A stretch of 64,000 nt of DNA from Dactylorhiza incarnata (taxonomy: Eukaryota > Streptophyta > Magnoliopsida > Asparagales > Orchidaceae). The notes beneath the pieces are model-generated. The model searched no databases. It worked only from the letters and a program-made list of their open reading frames with translations, and was not told where the DNA came from. The position numbers were made by a program, and so were the translations under genes. Location: contig JAWHQI010000170.1 of the NCBI GenBank assembly GCA_033032865.1, positions 2,973,001 to 3,037,000 on the forward strand, read 5' to 3'. Shown piece by piece: positions 12,036-22,689 of this stretch. Each line of letters begins with the position of its first letter. Positions within the stretch are counted from its first letter, which is position 1.

Positions 12036-12424
12036 TGTTACGTGCTTACTCAAAGGAGTGGCAGGAGGTGTAGATGACGGTGGCAAGAGATACAACGGAG
12101 CCGGAACCGCGACTGCCTAAGTGGGGCGTGCTCGAGAGAGAGAGAGAGAGAGAGAGAGCTTCTAAGATCTTTTTAGGGTTGAGGAAACATACTTTCTTTC
12201 ATTGATTAAAGATCTCAAGCATACATATGCTTTTATATAGGCTTACAAGAGGGCATGAATGTAATTATGGCACCTCAGACTAAATGTGACATGACACGAC
12301 ATAAATACATAATATAATAACGACACAACACAAGATAATCTATGATAGACTCGATATAAATAAAGACCGACACTTAACAATACACAATACGACTCGATCA
12401 TAATGGGGCGCAACGCCCATAACA
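12036..12424 (-). repeat. 3' LTR of the 1.93-kb element
   Basis: Plus-strand ends are TGTTACGTGC and CCCATAACA, giving TG...CA termini. It contains a (GA)n tract at 12134-12158 that is much shorter in the other LTR, and a minus-strand TATA-like CTATATAAAAG near 12233-12242. Confidence 0.85.
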
Positions 12425-13005
12425 TTTCCCCTGCCCTTCAAATCGAGCTTGTCCTTAAGCTTAAATGAGGCTTGCACTGCTTGATTGTCTGGCTCTTTGA
12501 TTTCCCGCCAGAACAACTCTCGGTATTGCGTTGCTGTAGCGGAGGCTGCATCGAGCGGCGAGATGTCCACGATGGAAAAATAGATGGCGATGAATGGGTT
12601 GAACGAGGGTGCCCACCTTTGCGGATAGTCGAAGGTGACGGTAGCATGGTAGGAGAAACCATGGCGACGATCAGAATTGGTGGTATCAACTTGGGAACGG
12701 TCGACTGAAAAAATGGATCCGTAGGGGGCAGATATAGTTGGAGCCGGCAGAGAATGGACTAGCAGAATAGGCGACGATGTCGATGGAGTTGGAGGAAGCG
12801 TCGGAAGGCGCCCGGGAGGGTTCGGTAGTGGTAAGGGCAGACGCGGTGCTATCAGCAAACCTGGCGGAGCAATCAGAGGCGGTGGTGGAACCAGGCAAGC
12901 AAGGATGGCATCAAGGCGAAACATGGAGTCCTGCATTGTAGCCAACAACGAACTGAAGAGAGCTGACTCGGTTTTGAGATTTACGTTGCGTAGTTTCATG
13001 TCCAT
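12425..13005 (-). pseudogene. Chimeric gag-start and pol-tail frame of the 1.93-kb element
   Basis: A minus-strand frame opens at 13005 (MDMKLRNVNLKTESALFSSL), passes through a Pro/Leu-rich stretch and ends in ELFWREIKEP and KLKDKLDLKGRGNVM, the kind of tail that closes gypsy pol next to the purine tract. The frame runs on into the LTR to 12340. No enzyme domain remains. It probably arose by internal deletion of a larger element and may serve only as a packaged RNA. Confidence 0.5.
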
Positions 13006-13320
13006 CTTAATTAATTCTTTACTAAATTAATTCATTTAAGAATTAATTAAAATCAATTAATTGGAGAGGATTAATGGCTTGCTGAAGCGTGCGGCCCGCT
13101 GGATTTTGGAGGGGCTCGAAGAAGGAAAGTGTGCGGCTCGAGGACTTGGAAAGGGGATGTACGCTCGATGGTAGAGGTTGGTAGAGCACCTTCTGGACGA
13201 GCAGGAGGCTTGTCGGCTTTTGCGTCTAGAGTGCCACGATGCAGGAAGCCCGTGCCTGGTGAAAGAAGGAGCAAGGGTTGGCCGAGGATTGAAGGAAGAC
13301 AACACAACAAGCGTTGTCGG

Positions 13321-13455
13321 CTTTGACAGAGGACGTCGAGCACATAGATGCTGCATCGTCTTCGACAGAGGACGTCGATCGCAGAGGACGTCGTCTTCTT
13401 CGACAGAGGATGTCGATCGCAGAGGACGTTGTCTTCTTCGACAGAGGATGTCATG
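13321..13455. repeat. Short tandem repeat around CAGAGGACGTCG
   Basis: Five to six degenerate copies of CAGAGGACGTCG joined by TCTTCTTCGA-type spacers, inside the 1.93-kb element. This keeps frames open on both strands. Confidence 0.7.
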
Positions 13456-13531
13456 GCTAGAACTTGACGGGGTTGTGATTCACAGTGGAAGAAAAGGAGC
13501 AAGGGGAGGAAGGATGACTCTGATTCCAATT

Positions 13532-13969
13532 TGTTGTGGGTCTACTCAGAGGAGTGGCCGGAGGTGGAGATGACGGTGGCTGGAGATACAACGGAGCCGG
13601 AACCGCGTCTGTCTAAGCGAGACGTGCTTGAGAGAGAGCTTCTAAGATCTCTTTAGGGTTGAGGAAACAAACTTTCTTTTATTGATTAAAGATCTCAAGC
13701 ATACATATGTCTTTATTTAGGCTTCCAAGAGAGCATGAATGCAATTATGACACCTCGGACTAAATGTGGCATGACGCGACATAAAATCATAATATAATAA
13801 CGACACAACACGAGATAACATATGCTAGACTCAATATAAATAAAGGCCCGACAAATAAGAAATACATAATACGATGAGATAAGAAATACATAATACGATG
13901 AGATAAGAAATACATAATACGACTCAATCATAAAGGGGCGCGACACTCATAACAGCGACGCCCATAACA
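13532..13969 (-). repeat. 5' LTR of the 1.93-kb element
   Basis: Clearly homologous to 12036-12424 along its length. It differs by a short (GA)n, by three copies of a 23-bp unit AAATACATAATACGATGAGAT near 13860-13925, and by a small duplication of the last 15 bp (GCGACGCCCATAACA). These differences arose after insertion, so the insertion is not very recent. Confidence 0.85.
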
Positions 13970-13979
13970 CCAACTTAGA

Positions 13980-14830
13980 ATTCACACAACTAAAAGGTAG
14001 GAGGCTTGATGGACTTTCACGGGGTCGAGACTAAGGTAGGCGCTGAGTTTTGGGCTCCCAACATCGCTGCTGGCTGCTGGACAACACTAACCAAGGCGGG
14101 AAATGTGTCTTCCGATGGCTGGGATCTGTTGGCTGCAGCTGATGGAAGTAGTGGGGGCTGTGGGGAGTACTGGTGGAGGCCGGCAGAGGATAGGAGGAAC
14201 TCTGGATTGCAAGGAATGGATGGCACTGTGCTGGCAGGAGCCTTGCAGTAGCTGGGAGAGTGGGGTGGAAAGAGGGAATTATGTTGTTCCGGTGGAGAGG
14301 AGAGACATGGAAGAATGAAGGGGTGGTTGGGAGGTATTTTTTTTGGAGAAATCTGGGGGCTGTGGAGCAGAAAACAGCAGGTTGGGGGTTGATTTCAGCA
14401 GTTGGATTAAGTTGGAATCAGATTCTGAATGAGTTCTGGGCTGGGAGCAAGGGGCTTGGGTTTGTAGGCTGTCTAGGACATGAGAACACAGCGGCCTACA
14501 ATCGATCAGAAGCTGGAAATAGGGAAATTGGAGTGGTGGAGGGCTGGGTTTCCTCACCCGAGTGGCGGGGAAAGTGGGGTACAGGAGGGGAGTAACCACA
14601 GGAAACGTGGCTTTGGCTGTTGTGAGCCCTCAGCTGAGTTGCATGTCCGTAGGAAAAAGGGGGAGTTAGGCAGTGGGATTGGAAGAACGAATTGAGTAGT
14701 GGATTATCCAATTATGAGAGGTAGTGAGAAGTTTGAGGAGAAAATGGGCTTAAATTTTAGGAATTGGTTATAGTTGGGTTAGTGGGAGGTAGTTATGTCG
14801 GTTATGTAGTGGTGGTGGAGTGTGTGTGTG

Positions 14831-14864
<34 letters not shown>

Positions 14865-15440
14865 CGGAGATGGCTGCAGGAGGTGGTCGAGGTGGTTTCC
14901 GGCGATCACCGAAAAATGGAAAATGTATGGAATTTTGTGGAGGTGATGGTGACTTGACGTAGGTTGCCAGAAATGTTTTCCGGTGATCACCGGAAAATTG
15001 AAGATGGATGGAAGTGGACGAGGGAGGTGGTGGAGGGATTTTGGAGGGGAGTTTGAGGTAGTGGTTGGGGACGGCTAGTGGAGATGGGGAGGAAGGGGGC
15101 TGCCAAGGAAGGTGGACGAGGGGTGGCCAACTAGGAGAGGTGAAGTGGATGGGGAGGTAACTTCCAAGCTTCGGCACTTGGATTCCGGCTTCGGCACTGG
15201 GTGATCGAAAGGAGGAATCTTTTCTTCACTCAATCTTTCAATGCCTTCAAATTGAACCTTCTATCCCTATTTATAGACTATGCGGTTATCATGGACGGTC
15301 ATGATTCTCTGATCATAACGACCCTCAAAATACATGAAATGAAAATTCAAAAAAAAAAAAAAATCTCGAATCGTCGATCTGCATAAAATAGAAGGCTCCG
15401 ATCATTGTGTAGGCCGATGTGTGTCGCGATTTCCATCAAT
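13980..15440 (-). other. Promoter and leader-like block, minus orientation
   Basis: On the minus strand CTATAAATAGGG (near 15268-15279) looks like a TATA box. Downstream lies a long C-rich, Pro/Ser-coding stretch with no family motif. The palindromic word AGTGCCGAAG occurs twice near 15170-15200. Frames in this block (for example 15177-14779) are low-complexity. The layout resembles 7671-8815 in reverse orientation. Confidence 0.3.
14833..14864. repeat. Poly-G run (32 bases)
   Basis: An uninterrupted run of 32 G after a short (TG)n. Such runs are rare in plant DNA. This one may be slippage or a sequencing or assembly artefact. Confidence 0.95.
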
Positions 15441-15449
15441 TTTTTTTTT

Positions 15450-17460
15450 AAACCATCTAAGCAAAGAATACTTTCTATTCTTTTTCTGTTTTGAGCACTT
15501 GTCTTGAGTTAGCTTCCTCTCTTTCTCTACTCTTCTCCTTCACAGGTCTTTGAAAAGGCTGATTTAGTTACCCGTAAGGGGTCAAAAAAGGGCTACCTGC
15601 ACTAGAGCTTGTTGAAGGAACAAGTCCGTGACAACATGATGGAGAGGCCCATGATGAGGGCATAGAGAATTGCACATATGGATGCACAAATCAGATTTAT
15701 CCCTTTTATCATTGTAGTCAAACCTCATGTAATAGATTAAATGAGGTAAGGAAGGGATTCTTGGTACTTTTTAGACTTCCTTAGGTTTAAAATTGAATGA
15801 AAAGGATACCTTGGATTTTTCTACTAAAAACATTTAAGATTCTTGATTGTTCTTGAAGCGATGCCTAAAGATGATAACAATTTTCTTCTTCTATCCCGTG
15901 GGGGTCGACAACCTAAAAATTATGGACGGAGTTTATGTATCAGCGGTGTTGACTCCCGTCTAATGATGGTGGTGGCCACAGTTGAGGGTGGCTGACGAAT
16001 ATAAGCTTTGATGGACGATGGTCATCCGCTGGAGGAAACCTCTATGGCTGGTGATTAGAGGGCTTAATGATAACCAAGAAGGAAAGGTGGAGGATTATGA
16101 TCATACTTTCTTCTTTTGCAAGGAATGAATTAATTCTCATTAGGTCTTAAGTATTCAAACTGGCATTAGGGCAACCATACATAAGCTAACAAATTTCTCA
16201 AATTAAAGGAAATGCAATAAAATAATATTAACTAAAAGGGACTAAGTCAAGTTGCCTAATAAAAGAAATGAGAAAAAAAAAACTAATCTATGTTGCCGAT
16301 CCATCCAGATGCACTAGATTGGTCTGTTCCTCCATAGTCTAATGATGTGAAGATCCTAACGAGTAATTAGTAATTCGGTAATAAACACTACCTAAACACT
16401 AAAATATCGAACAGAGTTAATGATTTATCATTCTCACTAAATTATAAATCATTAATCTAAGGTGTAGAATAAAACAAACTAAAAGAGGTGAGTAATTAAA
16501 TGTCTAAATGAAAAGAGAAGGTGAAAGAGATCCAGGAGAGAAAGAGGAGACAAAGGAAACATTTTTTTTGCGGTGGCACATCCATACTTATTATTTGAAA
16601 TATAAATACTAAATCATAAAGAGAGACGGAGAAGGGACTTCTGGAAGAGCGGAGAGAGATTGGGATGATAATATAAAGAAAGAAGAGCTATAAATGAAGA
16701 TGCGAGAGTGGCGACAACAAAGAACGAAGTAACTTGGACAGACATCGAGAACTGGCAAATATGCGAACTGCGAACGGTGACAACGATAAAGAGTAAGAAG
16801 TTTAGAAACAAAGATGAGTGTTGAATACAAAGTACTAAAAAGATGGAATAGCAGTAGTATTTATAACCCTCTATCATCCATTTGATCGCAGATCAACGAT
16901 GCAATTGAGAACCACTTAACTACTTGAAATCGAGGCAGTTCTTTGATCTAGCGGTTCGATCGAGTGTTTACTGGTTCCTTATGGTCAAGTGAGGCGGCTT
17001 TTTAGATGGATCGACCAATTAGGAGACAATTCATTGTCTGGTCGACTGACAGGTTTGATTTGGTTTTTAAAGCCTCAAATATACATGATAATGGTCACAA
17101 CAAAATCTTGTTGAAAATGAAGAAATATCAGTTTCTGAAAAGAGACTAACCAAACAAAACTTTTGTTCTCCTTTCAGCCTTTTTTAAACCATTCCTTAAA
17201 ATTGAAAAATAAACTAGGATGTACTAGAATCAAACTTCCGAAAGGTACATGTGAAATAATATCTGCCCAATTATGAAACTATTTCATGGGAGGGAGAGGT
17301 TGCAATTTTTACAACAGTTCGTTTAAAGGTATTGCACTACAACATTTCTGAGGCAATATATTTGTTTTCCGTTAACCCTTATTCAAACCCTTTTTGTACT
17401 TTATGTTAAACCATCATATTACATATTTCTCATTTCATCTATAAATGATAAAGATAGTAA
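15450..17460. other. Non-coding sequence upstream of the reductase exons
   Basis: AT-rich with no recognisable exon. The N-terminal two thirds expected of a MECR protein were looked for here and not found. Confidence 0.5.
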
Positions 17461-17468
17461 TTTAATGA

Positions 17469-17701
17469 TATTTTTTAACCACTTCTAACAATGGATTTTT
17501 ATGGAACGAATCAAAAGGAGGAGCATTGGTACTCAATCATGGAGATAGTGACGTGGGGAAATCTTTGATTCAATTGGCAAAGGAGCGAAAACTTCGGAGT
17601 ATTAGTATAATTGATGACAAACCTGGAAACCCTGAAACAATTGAAGAGTTGAAGGCTCTTGGTGGGGATATAATTGTTCCTGTGAGCTACACGAAGACAT
17701 G
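17469..17701 (+). pseudogene. MECR-like enoyl reductase, internal exon
   Basis: The frame GGALVLNHGDSDVGKSLIQL, then AKERKLRSISIIDDKPGNPE and ELKALGGDIIVP, matches the nucleotide-binding region of mitochondrial trans-2-enoyl-CoA/ACP reductase (MECR, medium-chain dehydrogenase superfamily, mitochondrial fatty-acid synthesis). The exon ends at ACATG followed by GTATGC, a good donor. Joined to the exon at 21794 it keeps frame (T-W-Y-M-K-R). The 5' border is unclear: the open frame reaches 17469, but the conserved part starts near 17514 and no strong acceptor was seen. Upstream exons are absent from the window, so this is more likely a remnant than a working gene. Confidence 0.6.
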
Positions 17702-17730
17702 GTATGCTCTTTACTTAGCATGTTTTTGAA

Positions 17731-17865
17731 ATCCCAATTAAATTCTTAGACAGTTCACTTTTTTTTCATTTTAAATTGACAACTCTGAATGTGCTAACAT
17801 CCCAATTAAATTCTTAGACAGTTAACACTTTTTTCATTTTAAATTGACAACTCTGAATGCGCTTT
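17731..17865. repeat. 68-bp tandem duplication in the intron
   Basis: Two consecutive copies (17731-17798 and 17799-17865), each beginning ATCCCAATTAAATTCTTAGA and ending with AACTCTGAATG(T/C)GCT. They lie 30 bp after the splice donor of the reductase exon. Confidence 0.9.
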
Positions 17866-18119
17866 GTTGTGAATTCTTTGAGAGTTTAGAACCTAAATTT
17901 CACACTTCAAATTTGTCGAATCAAAAAATAAAATAGTAGAGGCTAAACTATGCGAATTGTCAGATTGTTGGGTCATTGCAAAAAGTTGAAACATACAAGA
18001 CAATACTAGAGCGAGTAATGAGCATGTAACTTTGTCAAGACACATGAGAGGAATGACATAATTTTGGGATATGAATAATATGTGCGCTTGAAAATCCCAA
18101 ATGATTGGCCCTCTCACAG

Positions 18120-18560
18120 GCTCTTAGAATAAGAAGAAGATTGCATGAAGGAAGACACTACGATTAAACAATGACAGACATCAAGATACAATTTAGGGCT
18201 AAATCCCTGCCCAAGCAAACTCTGATTCCGAAATCCTAGAAGCGAAGATGAAAAAAAAAACGATAATCCCCCTTATATAGGGATACAAGTCTGAAGTCAC
18301 ACAAACAAATATTACCAACATGCCCCCACTATCCTTTAGGTCCAACTATACTAGTGTACTTGTTATTCTAGTTACAACACCGGTAAGATAAGATTCATAG
18401 CAATACATACTATTGGAAAATAACCTTGCCCCAAGGTCATGAGAGAGAAAACGAACATAGACTGCTTCAGACGATCATCCCACGTCAGTGCATTGAAGTA
18501 AACCCTGATAATATCTTTGTCTTCAATGCCAAGGGCATGTACGTAACTTTATTTAGACAT
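18120..18560. other. Intronic sequence, possible LTR debris
   Basis: No gene. CCCCTTATATAGGGATACAAG near 18269 resembles an LTR promoter, but no paired copy or ends were found. Confidence 0.35.
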
Positions 18561-18562
18561 CA

Positions 18563-19340
18563 TGTGTCATAGAGTAGGGTTTCCTACAATGAAAACAGAG
18601 GCCTTGACGGTGGAGCTCAAGGTACTCTATTATGGGCCTCGGGCCCAGTTCTTATTATCCTTTTTTTTATTATTGATTGTCTTTTATGTTGATGTTTTAA
18701 GTAAGTCCAAGTGTTATGACTTATTTATGCTTATGTCTCTTTATCTTTTATTTACGTTTTTGCCTTTGTAAGTCTATTTAAGTATCCCCTCGGTCTTGAG
18801 AAGGTATCCAAAAGTTTATTCTAATTTCCCTTTGTCTTGTTAATAGATTGTGGTAGCTCTCTCCTCCCGAGTACACCCCGCGAGCCTGAGCATCCGCCGT
18901 TCCGGCTCCACAGTATCCTCCGCCTCCGTTATCCACTCCTCTGGACATTCTCCGACGACTCTACCGGCGTTTTACGGCGAGGTCGTAACAACTTGGTATG
19001 TGAGCCAATCTCCCTCCTCCACCATTGTTGCGGCGTCCTTCCCCAACCTCGACCCCGATAGCCATCCACCCTCTAAAACAAAAGGGTCTTGCCTTCAGAA
19101 ATCCCTTCCGGGTTCACGCACGCGTGAAATCCTCCATGCGCGCTTGGCGTCGACAGTCTCCCGACTACAACCTCCCGACTCTGTCTTCTCCGTGTGTCTT
19201 CTCTGCGAGCGCGTCTCCAACTCCTGCCGATCGTGTGCCTCCCAAGGGGGATCTTCCTCTGCGACGCTAGGCTCGTTCAGGCCGCAGATCTACCGCCTAC
19301 GTATGTCGAGCATAGAGACTTCCATGACAGTTTCATGTGG
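18563..19340 (+). repeat. copia LTR plus primer site and leader remnant
   Basis: LTR-like sequence with TGTCATAGAGTAGGG at its start, ends near 18987 in GTAACA and is followed by ACTTGGTATGTGAGCC, a degenerate iMet primer site (two changes). C-rich leader continues to about 19340. No gag or pol follows, so this is a truncated copia element inside the reductase intron, in the same orientation as the gene. Frames in the leader (for example 18850-19344) are not genes. Confidence 0.55.
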
Positions 19341-19701
19341 TTGAGTTAGCTCTCAGTGCAAGATACTTGATTTTCGGAAAATAAAATTAAGTTTGAGCGG
19401 AAGTATTGATTAGTTTGAAGAACTCACTTGAAATAAATTGTTATAGCACATGAGAGTTTTGGGTTAAATCCCCATTATGCAGGTGAGAAAATGTTGGTAT
19501 AAAAATATTAATAGGGATAGGGTTGAAAATAAAATTGACCATTGATGTATCGAATCTTTGACATGTGGAATAGAGGCAATGGTATTCTAATTGTTTGGGC
19601 TAGTCTTCGCCACTAGTCTTCCCCTTCTCTTTTGTTCTTTCTTATGCTGGCACATATGTGGTGTTGATTTGGATCCCATTGTGAGTACTCCCTGACATTA
19701 A

Positions 19702-20884
19702 GGTGGCGTTTGGTTCGGCTAATGGGGCGCGGCGCGGTTGGGAGAAAATGTCGTTTAGGGTAAAAGCGGCGTTTGGGCTGGCTGATAGGTGAAACCGCAT
19801 TTATTAATAAACGCATTGTATACCTAGCCTTCAACCGCAGGCCAAAGCACCGTTTCGACCACAGCTGTCGCGTCTCCCCCTCCCGATTCCTCCCGACCGA
19901 CCCGCGAGCTCCTCTGTCGTCCCGTCCGCTTCGTCCAGGCGTCCAAAATCGTCCCCTCGTTTGATCGGACTAGGGATTTCGAACCCCTAAACCTCTGGTA
20001 TTGCCTCTATTCTTCTTCATACTGTTCCCCGGTGATCTGATCAGGTTTTTTCTAGGAGCAAAGGTACATCTGTACTGACAAGAGCGGGAAATGGGAACTT
20101 CTGGTTTTGTTTGGGGGCTTTAGGTTTTGCTCCCTTGTCTGTGTTGGTGATGATGGTGGTGGTGAATGGGGAGCAGGAAAAGTAGGGAGAGACTAGAAGA
20201 TGCTGCTGAGGCAATAGTCCGAATGCTGAGCTTCCTTCCTTCTATGTCTGTGGCTCAGGTAGTAGTTGAATGAGTGTTATTATTCCTGTTATTTTTTCTG
20301 TTTATATCCAGCAAATGAGAAGTATCCTGCTCTAGATTATCTCTGGAAATGAGCCTAATTGGATTTTTTTTGTTCTCAAGGATTCGGTTTAGATGGAACA
20401 AGGATTCGGTTTCAGTTTTTTACCTTCTCCATGTTTTTTTTTCAGATTTCTGCTACACTGGTGATGAATATATCCAATTTTCTGCAGTATTATGGGCTCC
20501 AGTTTTCATTTTTTTCAGTATTGTTGATGAATTGGGATTGAGAATGTGAAAATTTTCTGTTTATTTTTGTTTTGTTTTGTTCTATACTTCTATAAAAAAA
20601 TAGTGAATGAATTGGGTTGATATACATGAGATTGAATATTTATATTAGGTTAAAAATCATTGCAATAATCCGTTTTCATATAATATGCTTTGCATTTTTG
20701 AAAAAAACACACACCCAAAACTCCATTTCGTTCCCAAACAATTTTTTCAAAACTCTGTTTTGCAAACTCCATTTCACTCAAACAGTTTTTTTAACAAAAT
20801 TCTGTTTTTCAGAAATAACACTTTTCTCAAACTCCATTTTCTATCAGCAGTTTTTCATCAACAACAGCCCAATCAAATAGAGCC
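19702..20884. mobile_element. PIF/Harbinger-like DNA transposon derivative (1.18 kb)
   Basis: Flanked by the trinucleotide TAA (19699-19701 and 20885-20887), the target preferred by PIF/Harbinger/Tourist elements. The inverted ends are related: left GGTGGCGTTTGGTTCGGC, right read inward GGCTCTATTTGATTGGGC (11 of 18). The left part has a GC-rich 5'-UTR-like stretch with a donor-like CTGGTATTG near 19993. The right part has repeated AACTCCATTT words. No transposase frame was found. Confidence 0.55.
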
Positions 20885-20887
20885 TAA

Positions 20888-21790
20888 GTGTTTAATTCTC
20901 CAGTTTTCCTTTTCCTCGTTCTTTCAGCTTTTGCTTCTTTGGGACTATTTGGTTCACATACATTGTAAAATAAATGATTGCACATCTATGTGCGCATAAT
21001 GAGGGCTTTAGCCGTCTTTTTGTATATGACCCATGCGCATGTATTTACCAGCACATGCACACACACTCTTTTTCTTTCTCTGAAACACACATACTGATTT
21101 TGAGTTAGCTCTAACTTTGCATAATTGCATAGACCTCCCTTCTATCTTTCAAAAATCAACAATGTTGACTTATAGAGGAGTGAAGGTCCTTGCAATTATG
21201 CGAAGTTAAAGGAGAGCTTTCGGAATGACCCTATAAAATAATAATATCACCCCATATATTACACATCTATATGTATAGGAGTGCTAGCTTGCTGATTGGA
21301 CTGAGAATTTGACTTGATATCTCAAAAATCAACTTGATCTTTGGCTCAAATTGAGCTAGAGTTGAAGTAAACAATCCAAGCTCGACTCAAATTGAGATCG
21401 AATCTTGCCCCGCCCAATTCCTAGGCCTGCCTCATCTCAGCAGGTAGGATAGGCCACAATCCTTTTACTTGGACACAATTAGGCCCCAAGTCATATCTAA
21501 ACTGAGAGGATAATAGCCAGATAAACCAATGAGAATGACTCGAATTATTATTCCAAAGAAATTAAAATGAAAAATCCCAAGAGAAAGAATCAAAATATGC
21601 TTTTTCTTAAATTCCTTTAATCTGGAAATAATTTGCCCAACATCAGTATGTAAAATTTTCAGATTACTATTATTATTGTTAATACATAAAACAGGAAAGA
21701 GAACCATCTACAAATTCCACTAATCATAAATTATGTAAACTTCTAACCCTAATAATTGTATCATCTAAGATCCATGTCTTCCTCGTGATC
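20888..21790. other. Intron remainder
   Basis: Intronic, AT-rich sequence between the PIF-like element and the acceptor at 21793. No gene was seen. Confidence 0.5.
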
Positions 21791-21793
21791 CAG

Positions 21794-22016
21794 GTATATG
21801 AAAAGGCTGGTGAGTGAACTTTCCCCCACAGCTGGCATAAATTTTGGCGAAGGATACCAGGCTACAGCGGTCGGCAAGGCTGTGGCCGACGGCGGAACCC
21901 TCGTTTCGTTCGGTAAGAAGCTCCCAACTCACGTCGTTTATGATGGCGCCGACCGAAAATCCATCGAATGGGACGCGTTTGCAAAGTCGAAGAAAATCAA
22001 AGTTCTGAACATGTAG
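21794..22016 (+). pseudogene. MECR-like enoyl reductase, last detected exon
   Basis: Follows a clean acceptor (GATCCAG at 21787-21793). The protein RLVSELSPTAGINFGEGYQA, then AVGKAVADGGTLVSFGK, fits the segment of MECR after the nucleotide-binding loop (the family reads GFNCVGG...LRPGGTMVTYGG). It ends at a TAG at 22014-22016 after KIKVLNM, roughly 80 to 100 residues before the usual MECR C-terminus. The family Asn/Gly-rich pocket is altered. Both exons have intact frames, so a short expressed paralogue is possible. Loss of both ends argues for a gene fragment. Confidence 0.6.
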
Positions 22017-22526
22017 CGCCTATCCACTTCCTGCTGCTTTTATTTTTATTTATGCCTCAGCTGTTGAGATTCAATGCCTCTTTAACCCTAATAATCTCAA
22101 AATTGTTGAAATGAAGGTAAAATTTGTCGACTAGCTCCCATCTTGTAGTCTGCTTTCGCAAAATGTACCGAAAATGCTGCGATTTTGCACGCGCCATGCC
22201 CATCATTTTGTGACCTCATTTATTAGATACTATTGAATAAAGAGAGCTGAAAAAAATGGAAAAAGTAAAGAAGTTTTATATGGTTTAGTTATAAGTCAAA
22301 ATTTACTTGAATGCCCTTAAAGAATATTTCCTACCAAAAAAACTTTTCAATTTCAGCAAAATTGAAAACATATATTCACTGTCTTGAGGTGAGACTGTGA
22401 AGAGTCAAGCATATATGGGTACATAAATATATATATCAGAAAATAAAATAAAAATTATTCATATATTTTCAGCCATCAATTAAATGTAAATGATTGTTTA
22501 GGTTGTTTACTGATATAATTGAATAA

Positions 22527-22645
22527 AGGTCCATTTGGTTGGGGATGGAGTAGAGGCTTCAAAATTTGAATTAGAGAGTAATTTAAATGAAAATGAATTT
22601 TTAATTTTAATTCAAAAACTCCATTTCCCTCTAAACGATCCACCC
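22527..22645. mobile_element. Tourist-like MITE (about 119 bp)
   Basis: A short inverted-repeat element starting GGTCCATTTGGTTGGGG and ending with the complement of GGGTGGATCGTTTAGAGGG. TAA is present at both outer borders (22524-22526 and 22646-22648). It can fold into one imperfect hairpin. Size and target fit Tourist-type MITEs. Confidence 0.5.
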
Positions 22646-22651
22646 TAAGAG

Positions 22652-22652
<1 letters not shown>

Positions 22653-22684
<32 letters not shown>
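22653..22684. repeat. (ATT)n microsatellite
   Basis: About ten tandem ATT units directly after the MITE. Confidence 0.95.

Positions 22685-22689
<5 letters not shown>

Larger units (their letters stand above)
12036..13969 (-). mobile_element. Small non-autonomous LTR retrotransposon (1.93 kb)
   Basis: Two direct LTRs (12036-12424 and 13532-13969) flank about 1.1 kb, and the whole is bracketed by the 5-bp duplication CCAAC (12031-12035 and 13970-13974). On the minus strand a primer-site-like TGGAATCAGAGT (about 13518-13529) follows the right LTR, and a purine tract (12425-12438) precedes the left LTR, so the element reads right to left. The internal part retains a gag-like start fused to a gypsy-like pol tail and has lost everything between. 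Confidence 0.88.

Noticed and set aside
16609..16877. Two overlapping minus-strand frames of 73 and 87 aa with hydrophobic stretches
   Set aside because: No start context, no motif, AT-rich non-coding surroundings.
18850..19344. 164-aa plus-strand frame in the reductase intron
   Set aside because: Spans an LTR end, a degenerate primer site and a leader; no family motif.
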